Source: a virus
IMG/VR virus record: IMGVR_UViG_3300042881_000341
Location: 1-37,284 of that record
DNA length: 37,284 nucleotides
Direction: 5' to 3' (one strand)
In this document: positions 30,834 to 36,753 of the stretch, in pieces
Layout of the letters: every line of letters begins with the position of its first letter
Numbering within the stretch: position 1 is the stretch's first letter
Program-made: the position numbers and the translations under genes
Notes under the pieces: model-generated
What the model was told of the DNA's origin: nothing
The model's database searches: none
Seen by the model: only the letters and a program-made list of their open reading frames with translations

Positions 30834-31809
30834 TGGGCTGACAAGTTGTTCAGATGAGGAATTTCTAGCCCTTTGGGACAAGTATCAATCTGTCGCCAAA
30901 ATAGCAAAACTCTTATGTTTGACTGAACGGGCTGTAAATTACCGCAGAAGACGCATGGAAAATCGTGTGGGTGCTTTGACAGCTATAGACTCAAGAGGTC
31001 TTCTTTACAATCACAAAAGAGCTAAATCCTTTTCCCCTTTAAAACAAATAGAGCTTGGCATACTCGATGGTACTGTTATTGTGTTCTCGGATGCCCACTT
31101 CATACCCGCACAGCGTTCAACAGCGTTTAAAGGGCTTCTATGGGCCATCCAAGAGTTTTCCCCCAAGGCGGTGATATGTAACGGGGATGCGTTCGATGGA
31201 GCGTCTATATCAAGGCATGATGTAACAGACCAACCACAGACTTCTGTTATCCAAGAGTTAAAGGCTTGTCAGGCTATGCTTGGTGAGATCGAGGAAGCAG
31301 CAAAAGCAGCAAGGCACAATGTAAAGCTAGTGTTTACATTTGGCAATCACGATGTAAGGTTTGCCAACAGATTGGCTCAACACGCACCACAGTTTAAGGA
31401 TGTACAAGGCTTTAAGCTGACAGACCATATCACCGAGTGGGATTTCTGCTGGGCGGTATGGCCTACTCCACAAGTAATCATCAAGCACCGATACAAAGGT
31501 GGAGTCCATGCTACTCACAATAATACGGTTCAAGCTGGCATTTCGGTGGTTACAGGGCATCTTCATAGTTTAAAAGTGACCCCATTTACTGACTATAACG
31601 GGAACAGATTTGGTGTAGATACAGGGACACTTGCTGAGACTGATGGCCCACAATTTACTTATGCTGAACTAAACCCTAGCAACCACAGATCAGGCTTTGC
31701 AGTACTTAACTTCTTTAATGGGAAGTTATTGTGGCCTGAACTCGTACACAAGTTTGACGAGGATATGGTTGAGTTTCGTGGTGAAGTGATTGATGTAGGT
31801 GCATTTTGA
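30820..31809 (+). CDS. metallophosphoesterase with N-terminal helix-turn-helix
   Basis: A 329-aa protein. The N-terminal 50 residues hold a helix-turn-helix (YQSVAKIAKLLCLTERAVNY, then RRRRMENR). The enzyme part has the calcineurin-type motifs in order: SDAHF (about 89-93), NGDAFDG (about 121-127), FGNHDVRF (about 170-177) and VTGHLHS (about 245-251). It hydrolyses phosphoesters; whether DNA ends, nucleotides or protein phosphates is not visible. Coupled to the HExxH gene by a 14-base overlap. Confidence 0.85.
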   Translation: MVSSNGLTSCSDEEFLALWDKYQSVAKIAKLLCLTERAVNYRRRRMENRVGALTAIDSRGLLYNHKRAKSFSPLKQIELGILDGTVIVFSDAHFIPAQRSTAFKGLLWAIQEFSPKAVICNGDAFDGASISRHDVTDQPQTSVIQELKACQAMLGEIEEAAKAARHNVKLVFTFGNHDVRFANRLAQHAPQFKDVQGFKLTDHITEWDFCWAVWPTPQVIIKHRYKGGVHATHNNTVQAGISVVTGHLHSLKVTPFTDYNGNRFGVDTGTLAETDGPQFTYAELNPSNHRSGFAVLNFFNGKLLWPELVHKFDEDMVEFRGEVIDVGAF

Positions 31810-31949
31810 GTGCTTGGCTAATTGCTTTAACAGGACTGATCTACGCCTACATTGCAGTAGAACAGTTTATGAAAGGCAACCCGAATATGGCGATTGTCTA
31901 TGCGGGTTATGCCAGCTCGAATGTGGGTCTTTACTTACTCGCCAAGTGA
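31806..31949 (+). CDS. 47-aa membrane microprotein
   Basis: Starts with TTG overlapping the stop of the phosphoesterase gene. The product, SAWLIALTGLIYAYIAVEQF, then MKGNPNMAIVYAGYASSNVG, LYLLAK, has two short hydrophobic helices; from memory a common phage microprotein. It is the last late gene; its end overlaps the converging MazG-like gene by 15 bases. Confidence 0.6.
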   Translation: MSAWLIALTGLIYAYIAVEQFMKGNPNMAIVYAGYASSNVGLYLLAK

Positions 31950-32246
31950 CTTCACGAACAATCCGTTGGGCAATAGAATCCCCTTGCGACTTTTGATTTG
32001 GTCAAACGCAATTTCCATGCAGTTTACCAGACTAATGTCTTGTAAGGCACAATAAATTACAAGTGCTGTCATAACATCGCCAACTCCATCAATAATTTCC
32101 TCTTTGTCTTTTTTGATGGTTGCGTCTGCCAACTCACCAAGTTCAGACATTGCTTTTAGCAATTGAGTCTCTGGGTTGCTATTAGGAATAATCTTCCTTT
32201 GCTCAGACCATTGTATGATTTTCATTTCTACTGCTGCGTAACTCAT
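31935..32246 (-). CDS. MazG-like nucleotide pyrophosphohydrolase
   Basis: A 103-aa all-helical protein. The MazG pattern is SELGELADA (Glu35, Glu38), then EEIIDGVGDVMTALVIYC with Glu50, Asp53 and Asp57 as likely metal ligands. Such enzymes in phages cleave NTPs or ppGpp and may change the host nucleotide pool. It is the last gene of the leftward operon and converges with the late operon, overlapping 15 bases; I see no terminator there. Confidence 0.7.
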   Translation of the reverse strand: MSYAAVEMKIIQWSEQRKIIPNSNPETQLLKAMSELGELADATIKKDKEEIIDGVGDVMTALVIYCALQDISLVNCMEIAFDQIKSRKGILLPNGLFVKSLGE

Positions 32247-32464
32247 TTTTTCTCCTTAATCCATGTGCAATCAAAACAAACTTTCATCATCCATCTAACA
32301 AACCAGTTAGGCTCACAATCTTTTCTTGGGTGATAAACAATTCCATCATTTAATTCTGGCTTATTACCAAACATATAACATTTCCAGTCAGATCTTTCTG
32401 GCACATGGAATGAATATGTTTTTTCAGAATTTATATATCCAAAAGAATTTATTTCTTCACCCAT
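32243..32464 (-). CDS. small protein, unknown function
   Basis: A 73-aa protein rich in aromatic residues and with three Cys (SDWKCYMFG, KDCEPNWFVRWMMKVCFDCTW). The final C-x2-C and the other Cys could hold a metal. I use the ATG at 32464; GTG at 32473 is an alternative. It overlaps the MazG-like gene by four bases and the wHTH gene by 16. Confidence 0.5.
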   Translation of the reverse strand: MGEEINSFGYINSEKTYSFHVPERSDWKCYMFGNKPELNDGIVYHPRKDCEPNWFVRWMMKVCFDCTWIKEKK

Positions 32465-32775
32465 GCTGACCACTCTCTTTCGTTTCTACCTGAGTTTGAT
32501 TTAACTGTTTTACCTGTGAGATGAATAAGCCCTAGAACCTTCATCTCGTTTAAGCGTCTAGCGACTTGATTACCATCTAGGTTTGTCAATGCTGAGATTC
32601 CATCTTTACCTAAAGCGCCATGCTTTTGTAGGCACTCTAAGATGATCTGGTGATGCTGAGATGCTACTGGTTTAATAGCCTCTGCTGCTTCAAAAGAAGT
32701 GAGTGGGTCTGTAGTCCTAACTCTTGGAAAGTCAGGCATAACAAAAATTCTTTTAAACGCTTCTTTGTAATCCAT
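32449..32775 (-). CDS. winged-helix DNA-binding protein
   Basis: A 108-aa protein. RTTDPLTSFEAAEAIKP, then HHQIILECLQKHGALGKDGI, SALTNLDGNQVARRLNEMKV, and LGLIHLTGKTVKSNSGR. The ALTNLDGNQVARRLNEMKVLGLI helices and following wing (HLTGK...) give a winged-helix fold, and the DPLTS.EAA start is typical for phage members. Likely transcription or replication control in the leftward operon. Confidence 0.75.
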   Translation of the reverse strand: MDYKEAFKRIFVMPDFPRVRTTDPLTSFEAAEAIKPVASQHHQIILECLQKHGALGKDGISALTNLDGNQVARRLNEMKVLGLIHLTGKTVKSNSGRNEREWSAWVKK

Positions 32776-32789
32776 TATTTTCTCCTTGA

Positions 32790-32822
32790 TGTGGGGGACT
32801 AAGCCCCCTATTAACTTATTTA
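32790..32822 (-). repeat. stop-codon hairpin element, copy 1
   Basis: The plus strand reads GGGGG (32793-32797), six bases, CCCCC (32804-32808), then TATTAACTTATTTA reaching the stop codon of the gene at 32820. The element is nearly identical to 34984-35013. The hairpin has no T run in the direction of transcription. Confidence 0.8.
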
Positions 32823-33065
32823 AAATGGCGCATCTTCAAAGTCATCTCTTGGAGAACGCTTTGTAGGTGATTTAGCTTCTTTCTGATCTTTAGCTTTGAC
32901 AGACAAGGACATGAACTTAGTTCCATCTTTACCCTCTTTTAGCCATGCGCTAATCCAAAAATCTACACCCTCTACATTGAGTGACCCTTTGTAGTGTGGA
33001 AACTTGTCATCATCTCTGCGGTCGTTTTTCCATAACGCACCACGATTTTCGTTGTTATATTCCAT
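32820..33065 (-). CDS. SSB-like small protein with acidic tail
   Basis: An 81-aa protein. NRGALWKNDRRDDDKFPHYK, then GSLNVEGVDFWISAWLKEGK, and MSLSVKAKDQ. The strand pattern G.L...WISAW.K.....FMSLSVK is common in phage single-strand-DNA-binding-like short proteins, and the last residues DDFEDAPF resemble the acidic SSB tip that recruits partners. It is beside the ERF annealing gene, fitting recombination. No full OB-fold domain is proven. Confidence 0.6.
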   Translation of the reverse strand: MEYNNENRGALWKNDRRDDDKFPHYKGSLNVEGVDFWISAWLKEGKDGTKFMSLSVKAKDQKEAKSPTKRSPRDDFEDAPF

Positions 33066-33558
33066 TTAATGCTCCTTTGTATGCTGAAAACTCTTTATGC
33101 AACTTGTTGGTTGCTTCTATTGCTACTAGTTCAGCTAATTCTTTATCATCGTAGTAACCAAAACTATGACACTTTGAATTAACTCTTAATTGTACAAACC
33201 ATTTTTTATCTCTTTTGTGCCACATTACTCCTTTAATTCCACTTGTGTTTCTGGTGCTTATTTTCTGGTTCATTGAATTTTGAGACTTTGTTGCTTCTCT
33301 CAAATTTTCAATACGATTGTTTGTTCTGTTGTTGTCTATGTGGTCAACATAGTTTGGCAAATATCCGTGGTGATACAGAAAAATTAGTCTGTGCGTTTTG
33401 TACATCTTTGAGTTGATATGAATTCTGTAATAGCCAGTTCTTTCATCTAATGAGCCAGCAGCCTGACCAATTTTTATTGCATTAGCTTTTTGAACTTTCC
33501 AATACAAGATTCCATCCACATAGTCAAAATAGTCACAGACTTCTTTTTGCGTAAGCAT
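33055..33558 (-). CDS. HNH homing endonuclease with AP2 domain
   Basis: A 167-aa endonuclease, the third relative of those at 2184 and 5749. HNH: HRLIFLYHHGYLPNYVDHID followed by NNRIENLREAT (about residues 66-100). AP2 part: GIKGVMWHKRDKKWFVQL. It lies between the ERF and SSB-like genes. The 3' end (AAAGGAGC) supplies the ribosome-binding site for the next gene, whose ATG is inside this gene by 11 bases, as expected from an insertion at the gene start. Confidence 0.9.
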   Translation of the reverse strand: MLTQKEVCDYFDYVDGILYWKVQKANAIKIGQAAGSLDERTGYYRIHINSKMYKTHRLIFLYHHGYLPNYVDHIDNNRTNNRIENLREATKSQNSMNQKISTRNTSGIKGVMWHKRDKKWFVQLRVNSKCHSFGYYDDKELAELVAIEATNKLHKEFSAYKGALNGI

Positions 33559-33561
33559 GGA

Positions 33562-34164
33562 TTACTCCTTAGCCCTTTTAATTGCTGATCTTACTTTGCT
33601 AGGAAGCAGAGTCCACAATGCTACTTTTTGTTCAGCATCTAGGTTCTCTGATTCCAACTTTACCCAAGCTGCCTTAGGTTCTTCTTTATCACAGAGAGAA
33701 ATTAAATCCATTGCTAACTCTCTGAGATAATTCTGTTCATCTTTTGGAAGGCTTTCCAGTGCACCCTGTGTAGGTGTGATGATTACCTCTTTAATAGGCG
33801 CAGAGGAGTCAAGAGCATCATGCTCAACGATTTCCATTGCTGTCATCCAAAGATACCTGCGCTGATATGTTTCTACAGCACCAAGATTTTGGATGGCGTG
33901 TGCGCCCTTAAGGTTAGCCTCAACCATTGGCGAAGTAATCACAATGTTAGTGCCATCGTCAACGTCTGTAATTGTCAGGCTTGCGTAGTCTGTATCGTAT
34001 GAGATAACTCCACACAATCCTTGACCATGAAAAATCTCGTTAATTTGTGGGAGAAAGTCACCCAACTCAAAGTAGTAGTAATTACTAAACTTGTTGTGAC
34101 CAGACTTCTTGAGTGACATTTGTTGCAAGAACATCCTTGCTTGCATTAACTTCTTATGTACCAT
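33562..34164 (-). CDS. erf: ERF-type single-strand annealing protein
   Basis: A 200-aa recombination protein. NKFSNYYYFELGDFLPQINE is the typical early segment, then AIQNLGAVETYQRRYLWMTA with the conserved G....TY..R Y zone, and EIVEHDALD. These match the ERF family (phage P22 Erf). Such proteins pair complementary single strands in replication and circularisation. The C-terminal half (ESLPKDEQNYLRELAMDLIS) is a separate helical region. Confidence 0.85.
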   Translation of the reverse strand: MVHKKLMQARMFLQQMSLKKSGHNKFSNYYYFELGDFLPQINEIFHGQGLCGVISYDTDYASLTITDVDDGTNIVITSPMVEANLKGAHAIQNLGAVETYQRRYLWMTAMEIVEHDALDSSAPIKEVIITPTQGALESLPKDEQNYLRELAMDLISLCDKEEPKAAWVKLESENLDAEQKVALWTLLPSKVRSAIKRAKE

Positions 34165-34339
34165 TTGAATTTCCTTGAGTTAAATATTCTTCAATCATTG
34201 CTTCTTTATCTTCTTCATAGAGATCGCCAAACTCTACAAAGTGGTTTTCTCCACAGCATGAGCCGTAGGTCTTAGGTTCAGCGCAGTAGCAGCAGTATTC
34301 GCCATGAGACAAATCCTTGATAGCGTCTTCTCTAGTCAT
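34154..34339 (-). CDS. Cys-rich small protein
   Basis: A 61-aa acidic protein with EYCCYCAEPKTYGSCCGENH, five Cys and one His in a stretch of 20 residues, probably a small metal-binding knuckle. Overlaps with the upstream 52-aa gene by four bases and with the ERF gene by 11. Unknown function; the operon suggests DNA metabolism. Confidence 0.55.
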   Translation of the reverse strand: MTREDAIKDLSHGEYCCYCAEPKTYGSCCGENHFVEFGDLYEEDKEAMIEEYLTQGNSNGT

Positions 34340-34494
34340 TGGATTCTCTGCACTTGTTTAGCAATCAACCACTTGTCACCAAGTTGTAGGACTGATCTAA
34401 CCCACTTGCGCTGATTGTATTGATTGACCTCTTGTGAGACTAGCTTGTTGTTATAAAGCTGTCTTGCCTTGCGTCTTAGTTGTTCTGTGTTCAT
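34336..34494 (-). CDS. 52-aa basic phage microprotein
   Basis: A short frame, MNTEQLRRKARQLYNNKLVS, then QEVNQYNQRKWVRSVLQLGD and KWLIAKQVQRIQ. Strongly basic and helical. From memory this type (NTEQLRRKARQL ... N...WVRSV..LGD.WL) recurs in phage recombination operons. ATGA overlaps on both sides. May bind nucleic acid. Confidence 0.65.
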   Translation of the reverse strand: MNTEQLRRKARQLYNNKLVSQEVNQYNQRKWVRSVLQLGDKWLIAKQVQRIQ

Positions 34495-34874
34495 TCTTCA
34501 CTTTCAATTTTATTGTCAGCTTTTTTATCGCAACATCTTTTAACTGCAACAACTCCGCCTGTATGAATATGTTTTCCAGTTAATTGGTAAGAAGTTGGAA
34601 GCCCTTTTTGAACAGCTATATCCTCACATCTTGCGCAAACAATTTTTTCACTTGGTGGAGCAGCTATAAAAGTTAAATTTTTTTGTCCACAAATAGACCT
34701 TCCGCACCAACAAGAAACTGCCAAATGAGCGTTGTATTTTGGGCTAATTTTATGTGTTGTTACATATCGAACCCTATGAATCAATGCACCTCGTGTATTT
34801 TCTAAAAATGGCTCACACGCAGTCCAATGAATACCAGTTCTTGCCTTTTTGTCTTTTTTTATTTGTATTTTCAT
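34491..34874 (-). CDS. zinc-ribbon-like phage protein, unknown function
   Basis: A 127-aa protein. It starts MKIQIKKDKKARTGIHWTAC and has two pairs of Cys (AVSCWCGRSICGQ, about residues 53-65, and KIVCARCEDIAVQKGLPTSY, about 76-95), a zinc-ribbon pattern. A longer frame reaches 34940 but runs through the 30-aa gene upstream; the ATG at 34874 follows that stop by one base and is preferred. Unknown role. Confidence 0.6.
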   Translation of the reverse strand: MKIQIKKDKKARTGIHWTACEPFLENTRGALIHRVRYVTTHKISPKYNAHLAVSCWCGRSICGQKNLTFIAAPPSEKIVCARCEDIAVQKGLPTSYQLTGKHIHTGGVVAVKRCCDKKADNKIESEE

Positions 34875-34875
34875 G

Positions 34876-34968
34876 TCAGCCCCGATAAGCCAACAAAACA
34901 CCCCAACCGCCAAAGATAACGATTGCCAATGTCCACTCAACTAGCGTTTGAATAATCTTACTTTTCAT
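34876..34968 (-). CDS. 30-aa single-pass membrane microprotein
   Basis: A short frame: MKSKIIQTLVEWTLAIVIFG, then GWGVLLAYRG. One hydrophobic helix of about 18 residues with a basic N-terminus. AAGGAAAT lies before the ATG and the stop is one base from the next start, which supports translation. Could be a membrane anchor or toxin-like peptide; not known. Confidence 0.5.
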   Translation of the reverse strand: MKSKIIQTLVEWTLAIVIFGGWGVLLAYRG

Positions 34969-34983
34969 TTTGATTTCCTTAAA

Positions 34984-35013
34984 TGTGGGGGACTAGCCCC
35001 CTGTTAACTTAGT
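34984..35013 (-). repeat. stop-codon hairpin element, copy 2
   Basis: GGGGG (34987-34991), five bases, CCCCC (34997-35001), then TGTTAACTTAGTTA overlapping the stop of the gene at 35009. It differs from the copy at 32790 by one deletion and two substitutions across about 30 bases. Confidence 0.8.
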
Positions 35014-35215
35014 TAGCGACTCGCAAAACACCTGTGCGACCAGTTCCTTTTAAGAACTTAATCATGTCGGCAAGTAACTCTTGCTTTGAACTTGCATAAA
35101 ATTCAATGGGTGTGTTTTTGATTTCAGCAATGTTGGTGTTGATGTTGATGCCATCAATCTCGCCAATAAAGCAGCGATTGTCTTGGTAAACATATGCTTT
35201 GAAAACTTGTGTCAT
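35009..35215 (-). CDS. first gene of the leftward operon, small protein
   Basis: A 68-aa protein, MTQVFKAYVYQDNRCFIGEI, then DGININTNIAEIKNTPIEFY and ASSKQELLADMIKFLKG. Strand-rich first half, helical end. Not recognised. The start at 35215 has AAGGAAA upstream; a longer frame reaching 35293 would run through the promoter. Being first in the operon, it may be an early host-takeover or regulatory protein. Confidence 0.6.
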   Translation of the reverse strand: MTQVFKAYVYQDNRCFIGEIDGININTNIAEIKNTPIEFYASSKQELLADMIKFLKGTGRTGVLRVAN

Positions 35216-35262
35216 CTTGATTTCCTTAATGGCCCGTTTACGAATTGTTGCGGGTTGAGGGA

Positions 35263-35356
35263 AGTATAGCAAACTAAACACATAGATCAACAATTATTTA
35301 CTAAGTATTTTCCCTAGTGTATCTTTCTTTCAACAAACTGTTTACCTTGCTATACT
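35263..35356. promoter_or_regulatory. near-mirror divergent early promoters
   Basis: GTATAGCAAACTAAAC (35264-35279) faces GTTTACCTTGCTATAC (35340-35355); the arms match as an inverted repeat at 14 of 16 positions. Each carries an extended -10 (TTGCTATACT), one directed left, one right. The leftward one has TTGATC 16 bases before it. The 60 bases between are AT-rich and probably contain operators for the Cro-like protein. The rest of the gap (35216-35262) is the leader for the leftward operon. Confidence 0.7.
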
Positions 35357-35362
35357 CAAGGG

Positions 35363-35515
35363 ATGGATAAACAAACTGCAATCAAACTTGCTGGCTCACA
35401 GAGTGAGCTTGCTCGTATCCTTGGAATCAAACGGGCGGCTGTCTGGCATTGGAAGACAATCCCCCTGTTACGAATCTATCAACTCAAAGAACTCAGACCA
35501 GAATGGTTTAAATGA
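35363..35515 (+). CDS. Cro-like repressor, 50 aa
   Basis: A short frame: MDKQTAIKLAGSQSELARIL, then GIKRAAVWHWKTIPLLRIYQ and LKELRPEWFK. The GSQSELARILGIKRAAVWHW part is a helix-turn-helix as in Cro/YdaS-type proteins, and the RIYQLKELRPEWF end is their usual tail. It starts seven bases after the rightward -10, so the leader is very short. It would bind the operators between the divergent promoters. No CI-type partner is seen. Confidence 0.8.
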   Translation: MDKQTAIKLAGSQSELARILGIKRAAVWHWKTIPLLRIYQLKELRPEWFK

Positions 35516-35877
35516 CACAAGAAGCAATAATTAAAGCCCTCCAGAATGGCCCACTTACTTCACAAGAAGTCTGTGACTTAACAGGGATGCCTAAGTCCTC
35601 TGTCCTGTCCACAGCTAAGAAACTGCGCTACAAAGGTGATTTAACCACAGAGGAGGTTCTGGTTGGTCGCTACAGAGTGGCTAAGTACACCCTTGCTGAC
35701 CACTTGATTGAGAACAGACCAAAAGACGAAACTCGCTGCTTGCTGAATCCTTTCGACATTCGTAACGCCAAGGGCATCTTTAGTAAATCAGAGTATGCAG
35801 TTATGAACGCACAAGCTAAACGATTGCTTGGTAGACCAAAACCTGCGAAAGAAATTACCAACAATCAATTTATTTAA
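35512..35877 (+). CDS. winged-helix regulator after cro
   Basis: A 121-aa protein. EAIIKALQNGPLTSQEVCDL, then TGMPKSSVLSTAKKLRYKGD, and LTTEEVLVGRYRVAKYTLAD form a winged helix. The rest (NPFDIRNAKGIFSKSEYAVM) is unlike CII. It takes the cII position of lambdoid phages, coupled with cro by ATGA. Likely a second early regulator. Confidence 0.7.
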   Translation: MTQEAIIKALQNGPLTSQEVCDLTGMPKSSVLSTAKKLRYKGDLTTEEVLVGRYRVAKYTLADHLIENRPKDETRCLLNPFDIRNAKGIFSKSEYAVMNAQAKRLLGRPKPAKEITNNQFI

Positions 35878-35992
35878 GTTTACAGTAGGCTTTTTTAAGT
35901 TTACAATGTTTTGAAACACGGCTAGGTTGGACTAATTACCCAACTGAAAAGAGTTATCCCCTCTCCTGCCGCAGTTTCTTTTAGGGGTGATT
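35873..35992 (+). promoter_or_regulatory. leader with spaced direct repeats and hairpins before the replication gene
   Basis: TTTAAGTTTACA occurs twice (35873-35884 and 35894-35905), start to start 21 bases apart, two turns of the helix. Then GTTGG (35926-35930) pairs with CCAAC (35940-35944), and CCCCT (35958-35962) with AGGGG (35983-35987). AAGGCGG precedes the ATG at 36004. The direct repeats look like a protein-binding site. Confidence 0.5.
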
Positions 35993-36003
35993 AAAAGGCG
36001 GAT

Positions 36004-36753
36004 ATGCACTACTATCAGTTTCACATAGGTGACTACAAGAGTCACACGCACCATCTTTCTCATTACGAGGACTTGGCTTACAGACGTTTGCTTGATTTCT
36101 ATTTCTTGCATGAGCAACCAATAAAACATAGAGATATTGCTCGTCAGATTGGTATGCGTGACCATGAGGAAGATGTAATGACTGTTCTCAATGAGTTCTT
36201 TATTTCAACACCAGAAGGTTTTGTTAATCCAAGGGCTGACAAAGAGATTAAGCAATACAAAGAGTTCTCTGCGGCTGGAAAACGTGGGGCGGCTAAGAGG
36301 TGGGGAACACCCCCTAATGGGGAGGCTAATAACCCCCCTAATGCTACCCCAATAGCAACCAATAACCATAAACCAATAACCAATAACCAAGAGAAGAAGA
36401 CACTCGGCAAGCGCCTCGCTTCTGATTCTTGTTTAACAAAAGAATGGGAAGACTTTTGTGTTGAGCAAAGACCAGAACTTAACCCTACCAAAACCTTTGA
36501 CCAATTCAAGGATTATTGGATAGCCCAAGCTGGTCAAAAAGGTGTGAAGCTAGATTGGTTTGCTACTTGGCGTAATTGGGTGAGAAGTACTCACGCACCA
36601 AAACAAAATCCTGCTGACATTGTGAGGCTCACAGTTCCATCAAAGAATGAGCCTGACCCTGCATTGGAAAAGATTAAAGCTGACGAAAAGAAGGCTGCAC
36701 CTATGCCTGACTACATTCGTCAATTTGCTAAACAAATGAAAGGCGGTGTATGA
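36004..36753 (+). CDS. DUF1376 phage replication protein
   Basis: A 249-aa protein. The N-terminal DUF1376 part is HYYQFHIGDYKSHTHHLSHY, then EDLAYRRLLDFYFLHEQPI. A linker (about residues 95-135) is rich in Asn, Pro and Thr. The C-terminal half has FDQFKDYWIAQAGQKGVKLD, then WFATWRNWVRS, a DnaT/replication-initiator-like end. It would load host helicase at the phage origin. The ATG of the methyltransferase lies in its stop. Confidence 0.8.
   Translation: MHYYQFHIGDYKSHTHHLSHYEDLAYRRLLDFYFLHEQPIKHRDIARQIGMRDHEEDVMTVLNEFFISTPEGFVNPRADKEIKQYKEFSAAGKRGAAKRWGTPPNGEANNPPNATPIATNNHKPITNNQEKKTLGKRLASDSCLTKEWEDFCVEQRPELNPTKTFDQFKDYWIAQAGQKGVKLDWFATWRNWVRSTHAPKQNPADIVRLTVPSKNEPDPALEKIKADEKKAAPMPDYIRQFAKQMKGGV
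36310..36390 (+). repeat. iteron-like short repeats inside the replication gene
   Basis: CCCCCTAATG occurs at 36310-36319 and 36334-36343, with CCCCAATAG at 36347. Then a 7-base periodic array, CCAATAA at 36359, 36373 and 36380, with the variant CCATAAA at 36366. The position within the linker of the replication gene parallels the lambda origin in gene O. Confidence 0.6.

Noticed and set aside
31935-31949. Bidirectional terminator at the converging late and leftward operons
   Set aside because: The 15-base overlap is coding in both directions and no hairpin with T run is visible there.
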